Positions 58,337 to 64,000 of a DNA stretch of 64,000 bases are shown here, in pieces. Below the pieces are notes generated by a model. That model ran no database searches. It saw nothing but the letters and a program-made list of their open reading frames with translations, and was not told where the DNA came from. Both the position numbers and the translations under genes were made by a program. Within the stretch, counting starts at the first letter, position 1. The number at the start of each line of letters is the position of its first letter. This DNA is from Kutzneria sp044547355 (GTDB taxonomy: Bacteria > Actinomycetota > Actinomycetes > Mycobacteriales > Pseudonocardiaceae), in NCBI RefSeq assembly GCF_044547355.1, contig NZ_JBIUAG010000043.1, positions 8,603 through 72,602 of the forward strand. The letters are read 5' to 3'.

Positions 58337-60177
58337 ACAACGTTAGAGAAGCCCAGACGGAACCGCAGCCGGCACACCACGGCCGAGGTGTCGCGGCCGA
58401 TGCAGCGCGCCACCACCGCGCCGCGGCGGTTGCGCAGCAAGCGCTCCCACAGCGCCGCCGGCTCGATCTCGCCGATCAGCACCACCACGCGCTCGTCCGC
58501 CAGCGAGTTCACGTAGCGGGCGACCGGCGGCCCGAGCACCCGGTGCCGGGAGTCCAGCAGCACCAACGGAACCTCCGGCCGCCACTCCTGCCAGTCGGCC
58601 TGGAACCGCCGGGCCCGCTCCTGCTCGTCGTCGAACGTCACGTGCACGGCCACCACCCGGTCGCCCATCGACAGCGCGGTCGACAGGCACTCCGCGGTCA
58701 GCTTGGTGATCGCCACCACCGGCACCACGACCACCGAGGACGTGCCGCGGGGCCGCCGCGGCAGGGTGCCGACGCCGATGTCCCGGCCGATCCGGTCGTA
58801 GGCCCGCCGCACGATGCTGAACAGCATCACGAAGATCGGGATCACCAGCACGACCAGCCACGCGCCCTCGACGAACTTGGACGCGGTGACGTCGATCAGC
58901 GCGGCGATGGTCAGCACCGCGCCGAACCCGTTGAGCGCGGCCTTGGGCAGCCAGCCCCGCCCCCGCTCGGCCCGCCAGTGCCGGACCATGCCGACCTGGG
59001 CCAGCGCGAAGCCGACAAAAACGCCGATCGCGAACAGCGGCACCAGCACGTCGACCCGGCCCTCGGCGCCGATCAGCAGCGCACCGGACAGCACGGCCAG
59101 CACCAGCACGCCGTGCCGGTGCACGAGCCGATCGGCCCGCAGCCCGAACACGTGCGGCAGGTAGTCGTCGCGCGCCAGCTTCGCGGCCAGCACCGGCAGC
59201 CCGCCGAACGAGGTGTTCGCGGCCAACGCCAACAGCAGCACCGTGGCCAGCTGGATCACCACGTACAGCCAGCCCTCGCCGATCGAGCCCTCGGTGACCA
59301 GCGACAGGATCGTGCGCCCCTCGACCGGATGCACGTCGAACCGCTGGATCAGCACGGCCAGCCCGATCAGCAGCACGCCGAGCACCAGGCCCAGCCCCGC
59401 CTCCGCGCGCCGGGCCCGCTGTCGCCGCGGCGTCCGGAACGACGGTGTGGCGTTGGCGATGGCCTCGACCCCGGTCAGCGCCGAGCAGCCGTTGCCGAAC
59501 GCGGCCAGCACCAGCAGCACCCCCACGCCGCCGACGGTCGTCGGCTGCGACACGGGCACGGTGACCTCCGGCCGGAACAGCCCGACCACGATCACCACCA
59601 ACACCGAGGCGACGAACACCGCCGCCGGCAGGGCGAAGGCCTTGGCGCCCACCACGATGCCGCGCAGGTTCACGCCGGTGACGATCACCAGCACCAGCAC
59701 GCACAGCTCGGTGGTCCACGGCAGCAGCGCCGGGAAGGCCGAGGTCAGCGCGGCCACGCCGGCGGCCACTGAGACGGCCACGTTGAGCACGTAGTCGACC
59801 ACCAGCGACGCGCCCGCGACCAGGCCGGCACGGCGCCCCAGGTACCGGGTGGCCACCGTGTACGCGCCGCCGCCGTCCGGGAACGCCTGGATCACCTGGC
59901 GGTAGCAGGCGATCAGCACGCCCAGCAGTACGACGATCGCCAGCGTCACCGGCAACGTCCACCCCAGGCCGGCGGAACCGGCCGCGGCCAGCACCAGCAC
60001 GATCGCCTCCGGCCCGTAGGCCACCGACGCGATGGCGTCCAGGCCGAGTCCGGCCATGCCGGTGATCGCGGTCAGGCGGTGCTTCTGGTCGTCCCCGCCG
60101 GATAAGCGGGTCGGCCGGGTCGCGGTTGTCGTCACGCCCGCACTGTGCGACCGCGTTCGACCGCCGTGCACCCCCAT
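58333..60177 (-). CDS. APC-superfamily permease with large C-terminal domain
   Basis: 614 residues. ATG 60177 with TTAGGAAG upstream; a GTG at 60135 is possible. Twelve helices in the first 440 residues, with GMAGLGLDAIASVAYGPEAIVLV and VALTSAFPALLPWTT as landmark segments. A cytoplasmic tail of about 150 residues (TLPRRPRGTSSVVVVPVVAITKLTAECLSTAL, in pieces; VLIGEIEPAALWERLLRNRRG) resembles the universal-stress-like domain found behind actinobacterial APC/potassium-uptake permeases. It probably imports an amino acid or cation. Confidence 0.87.
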   Translation of the reverse strand: MGVHGGRTRSHSAGVTTTATRPTRLSGGDDQKHRLTAITGMAGLGLDAIASVAYGPEAIVLVLAAAGSAGLGWTLPVTLAIVVLLGVLIACYRQVIQAFPDGGGAYTVATRYLGRRAGLVAGASLVVDYVLNVAVSVAAGVAALTSAFPALLPWTTELCVLVLVIVTGVNLRGIVVGAKAFALPAAVFVASVLVVIVVGLFRPEVTVPVSQPTTVGGVGVLLVLAAFGNGCSALTGVEAIANATPSFRTPRRQRARRAEAGLGLVLGVLLIGLAVLIQRFDVHPVEGRTILSLVTEGSIGEGWLYVVIQLATVLLLALAANTSFGGLPVLAAKLARDDYLPHVFGLRADRLVHRHGVLVLAVLSGALLIGAEGRVDVLVPLFAIGVFVGFALAQVGMVRHWRAERGRGWLPKAALNGFGAVLTIAALIDVTASKFVEGAWLVVLVIPIFVMLFSIVRRAYDRIGRDIGVGTLPRRPRGTSSVVVVPVVAITKLTAECLSTALSMGDRVVAVHVTFDDEQERARRFQADWQEWRPEVPLVLLDSRHRVLGPPVARYVNSLADERVVVLIGEIEPAALWERLLRNRRGAVVARCIGRDTSAVVCRLRFRLGFSNVV

Positions 60178-60187
60178 TGACGGCTTC

Positions 60188-61015
60188 CTAACGTGTGAGT
60201 TTGGCGCGCTGACCTGCCGCGAATTGTGGCAGCAGCTCCCTGATCACCTCCTCGTCCCCGGTCATTGACACGCACGCGAGATAGCGGCCGGCCGCCATCC
60301 AGCACACCCCCAACTTGCCGCCCGAACCGTCTCGGTCGGTGAGGAAGGCCCGATACGGGTCGAGCCCCTCGATGCGCAGGGTGGACGGCGCGAGCGCCCG
60401 CAGGATGGCCAGCGGGCCCTCCTCGTTGCCCAGCTCCACCAGCATCACGTGGGCGTTCGCGGCCGCCGACGCGAAGCTGCGGAAATGGCCGCCGAGCAGG
60501 CCGTGGCTGCGGAAGGTCAGCGCCTGGTCGCCGTGGCGGTCCCAGGCCGCGGCCGGCATGGACACCAGCCGGTAGTTGCGGTCCACCGCGGACTCCCGGC
60601 TCATCGCGAAGCCGGCGGGCGTCTCGCTGAGCACCAGCTCGGCCCGTTCCTGGTCGCGTTCCCCCGGTTCGTCGCCCAGCAGTGCGACGAACGCGCGCAG
60701 GTCGGCGCCGCCGTTCTCGATGGCGTCCATCATCGCGCGCAGCGCGGCCAGCTCCTGGCGCAGCGCCTGCCGGCCGGCCTCGGTGATCGAGATCCAGGTC
60801 CGCGGCTTGCGCTCCTCGATCACCTTGTCCAGGTCCACCAGGCGCGCGTCCTCGAGCACCCGCAGGTGTCGGCTCAGCCCGCTGTCGGGCTGGCCGAGCA
60901 GATCGCGCAGCACGGTGAACGCCAGCCGCGGCTCGGTGCTGAGCGCGGTCAGAATGCCCAGCCGAACCCGCTGGTGGACCACGTCGTCCAGCAGCTGCGC
61001 GGGATGCGCGTCCAT
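60188..61015 (-). CDS. Winged-helix regulator fused to an uncharacterised domain
   Basis: 275 residues from ATG 61015 with GAGGGAG upstream. N-terminal winged helix (residues about 10-95): VRLGILTALSTEPRLAFTVLRDLLGQPDSGLSRHLRVLEDARLV (in pieces), LTEAG-like ITEAGRQALRQEL. The C-terminal 150 residues (VDRNYRLVSMPAAAWDRHGDQALTF ... KLGVCWMAAGRYLACVSMTGDEEVI, in pieces) form a separate domain I do not recognise; it could sense a ligand. Adjacent genes are an APC permease and an AAA ATPase. Confidence 0.75.
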   Translation of the reverse strand: MDAHPAQLLDDVVHQRVRLGILTALSTEPRLAFTVLRDLLGQPDSGLSRHLRVLEDARLVDLDKVIEERKPRTWISITEAGRQALRQELAALRAMMDAIENGGADLRAFVALLGDEPGERDQERAELVLSETPAGFAMSRESAVDRNYRLVSMPAAAWDRHGDQALTFRSHGLLGGHFRSFASAAANAHVMLVELGNEEGPLAILRALAPSTLRIEGLDPYRAFLTDRDGSGGKLGVCWMAAGRYLACVSMTGDEEVIRELLPQFAAGQRAKLTR

Positions 61016-61136
61016 CGTGCTCCCTCGACTTGTCACCTTGACCGCACTTATCAAAGCGCAAGTACTGTGCGGTCCGCAACCGCTAGGAGAGTCTTCCGGT
61101 GTATTGAGCCAGCGCTAGACATGCCGATACCGTCCG

Positions 61137-62333
61137 ATGATGGATCCGGTGCGCAACCCGTTCGCCCCCGGCGCCGGGCAACGACCGCCCGAGCTGGCCG
61201 GTCGGGACCGCGAGCTCGCCGCGTTCGACGTGGTGCTGGAACGGGTCGCCCGCGGCCGGCCGGAGCGCAGCCTCGTGCTCACCGGCCTGCGCGGCGTCGG
61301 CAAGACCGTGCTGCTCGGCGAGCTGCGCTCGATGGCCGTCAAGCGCGGGTGGGGCGCCGGCAAGATCGAGGCCCGGCCCGACGCCGAGCTGCGCCGGCCA
61401 CTGTCGGCCGCGCTGCACCGGGCCATCCGCGACCTGGCCGTGCGGCACCGCGACCCCGAACGGGTGGAGTCGGTGCTGGCCGTGCTCAAGGCGTTCGCGC
61501 TGCGGGCCAACCCGGACGGCGCCAAGCTGCGCGAACGCTGGCAGCCCGGCATCGACGTGCCGGCGGCGCAGGGCCGGGCCGACTCCGGTGACATCGAGAT
61601 CGACCTGGTCGAGCTGTTCACCGATGTCGCCGAGCTGGCCCAGGACGTCGGCACCGGCGTCGCGCTGCTGATCGACGAGATGCAGGACGTGCAGCCCGAC
61701 GACATCTCGGCGCTGTGCGCCGCCTGCCACGAGCTGTCCCAGTCCGGCGCGCCGCTGGTGGTGGTCGGGGCCGGCCTGCCGCACCTGCCCGCGCTGCTGT
61801 CGGCCAGCAAGTCCTACTCCGAGCGGCTGTTCCGGTACGTGCTGATCGGCCAGCTCGACCGCGAGGACGCCGACCGCGCGGTGCTCGCGCCGGTGGCGCG
61901 TGAGGGTGCGGAGATCAGCCCGCACGCGCTGGACGCGCTGTTCGACGCCTCCAGCGGCTACCCGTACTTCGTGCAGGCGTACGCCAAGGCGGCGTGGGAC
62001 GCGGCGCCGGCCGACCCGATCACCCGGGAGGACGTGGCGATGGCCGCGCCCGAGGCCGAGACCGAGCTGGCGGTCGGCTTCTTCGGCTCACGGTACGAGC
62101 GCGCGACCCCGGCCGAGCGCGAGTACCTGCGGGCGATGGCCGACCTGACCGAGGGCCGCGACGAGGCCGTCGGCACCACGGATGTGGCCGTCTACCTGGG
62201 CAAGAAGCCCTCTTCGCTGTCGCCGGCCCGGGACAACCTGATCAAGAAGGGCCTCGTCTACTCGGCCGAGCGCGGCCGCATCGCGTTCACGGTGCCGCAC
62301 TTCGGGCGGTTCCTGCTCGGGCGGGAGGAGTAG
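61137..62333 (+). CDS. AAA-family ATPase with C-terminal winged helix
   Basis: 398 residues (ATG 61137 or the next ATG at 61140). FAGRDxE-like ELAGRDRELAAFD start, Walker A GLRGVGKT (residues about 50-57), Walker B ALLIDEMQDV, sensor region VVVGAGLPHLPALL, and a C-terminal helix-turn-helix (TDVAVYLGKKPSSLSPARDNLIKKGLV). It resembles orc1/cdc6-like or STAND-type actinobacterial ATPases with a DNA-binding tail. No partner gene is visible. Confidence 0.85.
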   Translation: MMDPVRNPFAPGAGQRPPELAGRDRELAAFDVVLERVARGRPERSLVLTGLRGVGKTVLLGELRSMAVKRGWGAGKIEARPDAELRRPLSAALHRAIRDLAVRHRDPERVESVLAVLKAFALRANPDGAKLRERWQPGIDVPAAQGRADSGDIEIDLVELFTDVAELAQDVGTGVALLIDEMQDVQPDDISALCAACHELSQSGAPLVVVGAGLPHLPALLSASKSYSERLFRYVLIGQLDREDADRAVLAPVAREGAEISPHALDALFDASSGYPYFVQAYAKAAWDAAPADPITREDVAMAAPEAETELAVGFFGSRYERATPAEREYLRAMADLTEGRDEAVGTTDVAVYLGKKPSSLSPARDNLIKKGLVYSAERGRIAFTVPHFGRFLLGREE

Positions 62334-62511
62334 CTCGTTCGGCCCACGGCCACACCCTTCCGGATGAACATGGGGTGACCCTGGGGTAGCGGCCGACGAT
62401 TCGTCGGCAAGTGCCGCACATCACCGGACAAAGTGGTGGTCTGGTTGGCCTTGTGGGTGCATACTGGTACTACCGCACCAGAAGCGAGACCTTGAGAGGG
62501 ATGCAGACCCC

Positions 62512-62658
62512 ATGAACTTCGCCGCGAAGATCCGCGCCCGCCGTGCCGAGGCCCGTACTCGCAAGGCTGTGAGCAAGGCGATCGACGCTGCTGCCACGCC
62601 CGCCATGCGCCACGAGCTGATGATGCTCGCCCAGTCGCAGATGCAGGGCCTGCGCTGA
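62512..62658 (+). CDS. 48-residue basic helical protein (small ORF)
   Basis: ATG 62512 with GAGAGGG 11 bp upstream, and a plausible promoter with a CATACT box around 62460. The sequence is a very basic N-terminal half (AAKIRARRAEARTRKAVSKA) followed by TPAMRHELMMLAQSQMQGLR. No hydrophobic segment. A strong candidate for a conserved actinomycete small protein; possible nucleic-acid or ribosome contact is inferred from its charge only. Confidence 0.65.
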   Translation: MNFAAKIRARRAEARTRKAVSKAIDAAATPAMRHELMMLAQSQMQGLR

Positions 62659-62921
62659 CCACTTGCCTCCTGACCAGCTAACACAGCCCGACCGGCTCAC
62701 GCAGCCGCGCCCGATTCGACCCGGGCGTGCCCTCCCAGCTGCGAGCCAACGCCGGTGGGTGCGGGATGCGGTGTCCTTTTCCTCCCGGGCCCGCACCCAC
62801 CGGCATCACGTCCCGATGCGACTCCTCCGCACCGGGCCCCGACGGTTCACTCGAAAGTGACTCAGGTCACACCTCCGGGTCGCTGTAACGCGCTCCGTGA
62901 CGGCAGCGATGAGCCGAATGA

Positions 62922-62967
62922 CCCCGCAGTGCTGTCGGACCCCCGACCTGGCAGCACTGCGGGGTTT
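62922..62967 (+). terminator. Terminator hairpin, 13-bp perfect stem followed by TTT
   Basis: CCCCGCAGTGCTG (62922-62934) and CAGCACTGCGGGG (62952-62964), with an inner TCGG/CCGA pair in the loop and TTT after the stem. It ends only 15 bp before the GTG of the next gene. Confidence 0.85.
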
Positions 62968-62981
62968 CCCATACTCGGCGC

Positions 62982-63581
62982 GTGACTGTCGAGACGCGCT
63001 CTTTCCGCCGGTCGGCCGCCCGCGCCGCCACCGAGGTGTTCGCCCCCGCGGTGGTCGTGGTGGCCGTGTCGTTCGCGGTCGGCCTGCACGCCGGCGACAC
63101 CCTCGGCGCCGGCCTGCTCTGGGGATTGCTGGCCGCGCTGTTCTCCAGCGTCATCCCGTTCGGCGCGATCCTGCTCGGGGTGCGCCGCGGCCGGCTGACC
63201 GATCACCACGTGGGGAAGCGGGAACAACGCCGCATTCCGCTGCTGATCGCGCTGGCCTCCGTCCTCGTCGGCCTGGCGGTGCTCGCGGTCGCCGGCGCGC
63301 CGCGGGAGATGCTCGCCCTCGTCACGGCCATGTTCGTCTCGCTCGCGGTCACGCTCGTGATCACGCACTGGTGGAAGGTCTCCGCGCACGCGGCGGTCGC
63401 CAGTGGCGCCGCGGCCATCGTCGCGCTGACGTATGGGCCCGCGTTGCTCGTGTCGTACGTGGCGGTCGCGATCGTCGGTTGGTCGCGGGTAGTGCTGCGT
63501 GACCACACCGTGGCCCAAGTTCTTGTCGGCGCCGTTCTCGGGCTGCTTGTCGGCGGATCGGTGTTCCTAGTGCTGCGATGA
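62982..63581 (+). CDS. PAP2-family membrane phosphatase-like protein
   Basis: 199 residues with about six helices. The C-terminal half has the PAP2 pattern: WKVSAHAAVASGAAAIVAL (S-x-H region) and SRVVLRDHTVAQVLVGAVLG (SR ... H motif with the catalytic His). The first KxxxxxxRP motif is weak (VGKREQRRIP). The GTG lies 15 bp after a terminator, with a CATACT -10-like box at 62970-62975 and no ribosome site, so the message is probably leaderless. It may dephosphorylate a lipid phosphate. Confidence 0.78.
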   Translation: MTVETRSFRRSAARAATEVFAPAVVVVAVSFAVGLHAGDTLGAGLLWGLLAALFSSVIPFGAILLGVRRGRLTDHHVGKREQRRIPLLIALASVLVGLAVLAVAGAPREMLALVTAMFVSLAVTLVITHWWKVSAHAAVASGAAAIVALTYGPALLVSYVAVAIVGWSRVVLRDHTVAQVLVGAVLGLLVGGSVFLVLR

Positions 63582-63701
63582 GCCGGTGTGACGCCGGTCA
63601 TAGTGATCGTCTTCGAGGCCGTTTTCCCGCATCTGGCGACGCCACGCACACGACTCTGACCTGCGGTGATGGATCTTGGGTGACGGCGTCAGGGGGCCGA
63701 T

Positions 63702-63887
63702 TTGGAAGCGTGTTGGATCGGCTGCTAATGTTCTCCACGTACCGCAGGGCAGGACGGAAACGGACGCCAGCGGGTCACCGACAAAGCCACTGAGAAAGTC
63801 TGGTAGAGTCAGTGACACCCGGGACGAACCCCAGCAAATCGGCAAGAACAAGCCGGTTTGACAGGGAGAATCCGGACCGGATAAGCT
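63702..63887 (+). promoter_or_regulatory. Three tandem rRNA operon promoters
   Basis: P1: TTGGAA (63702-63707), 18 bp, TAATGT (63726-63731). P2: GACAAA (63780-63785), 18 bp, TAGAGT (63804-63809). P3: TTGACA (63858-63863), 18 bp, TAAGCT (63882-63887). All have 18-bp spacing. Multiple promoters before 16S rRNA are normal in actinomycetes; exact start sites are not known here. Confidence 0.65.
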
Positions 63888-64000
63888 TCGAACACAAGCG
63901 AAACAGAAACACCAAGGCCCCTGAACGCGGCTTGAAAGAGCCAAGTGACGGTGTGCGTGTGTTCTTTGAGAACTCAACAGCGTACTGTAATAGCCAGTAC
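63888..64000 (+). other. rRNA operon leader upstream of 16S rRNA
   Basis: The segment near 63960-63980 reads TTCTTTGAGAACTCAACAG, the conserved leader sequence found a short distance before 16S rRNA genes in actinobacteria. The 16S gene begins beyond the window. The interval 63582-63701 shows no gene. Confidence 0.8.

Noticed and set aside
1..64000. tRNA genes, CRISPR arrays, transposases and phage genes
   Set aside because: I looked for T-loop-like GGTTCGA sequences, regular short repeats and transposase/integrase motifs and recognised none; a small or degenerate tRNA could still be missed by eye.

Overview
The window reads as chromosome of a high-GC actinomycete, most likely from the Pseudonocardiales group (Amycolatopsis/Kutzneria/Saccharothrix type). 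The base composition is roughly 70% G+C with heavy GTG start use. It carries GTP-type PEP carboxykinase, an MctP/DUF3311 symporter pair, IniA/IniC-like dynamin GTPases, a FabG4-HtdX-FadA2 fatty-acid cluster laid out as in mycobacteria, and the leader of an rRNA operon at the right edge. The taxon is inferred from gene content. I see no prophage, transposase, CRISPR array or tRNA gene, and the 16S gene itself lies beyond the right end.

Region by region. 1-8 kb: a truncated amidohydrolase, an orphan histidine kinase, a divergent bacterial nitric oxide synthase oxygenase, trmB, and an ABC exporter with two paralogous ATPases around one permease. 8-13 kb: a tiny secreted peptide, a lipoprotein coupled to a HAD phosphatase, a secreted lipase and a two-component system. 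12.8-17.2 kb: a tightly overlapping IniC-like GTPase / GrpE-like / IniA-like GTPase operon followed by an acidic repeat protein. 17.2-27.7 kb: pckG with a long structured leader, a septum-formation-family lipoprotein, two secreted peptidase-family proteins, a monocarboxylate symporter, and a divergent SDR/TetR pair. 27.7-38 kb: a ROK kinase with a CUT1 sugar importer that has no ATPase of its own, then two complete polar amino-acid importers flanking a secreted alpha/beta hydrolase. 38-51 kb: a large glycoside hydrolase, an M20 peptidase, a branched-chain 2-oxoacid dehydrogenase operon, a MerR regulator, and glutaminase. 51-58 kb: a lipid beta-oxidation/synthesis block (acyl-CoA dehydrogenase, SCP2, TetR, MaoC/HtdX, FabG4, FadA2) tied together by matching tandem operators. 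58-64 kb: a TMEM175-type channel, an APC permease, a two-domain regulator, an AAA ATPase, small proteins, a PAP2-family protein and three tandem rRNA promoters.

Structure beyond the genes: four dispersed copies of a roughly 105-120 bp intergenic element (near 17.4, 24.2, 48.5 and 54.1 kb), each with two copies of the actinobacterial DnaA-box sequence TTGTCCACA next to a conserved C/G-rich block; seven long near-perfect hairpins at gene ends, most of them without a U-tract; several very small genes with good ribosome binding sites; and a frameshifted PIN-like gene remnant. The element family is the observation I would follow up first, followed by the altered heme-ligand loop of the nitric oxide synthase and the shared tandem operator of the lipid genes.
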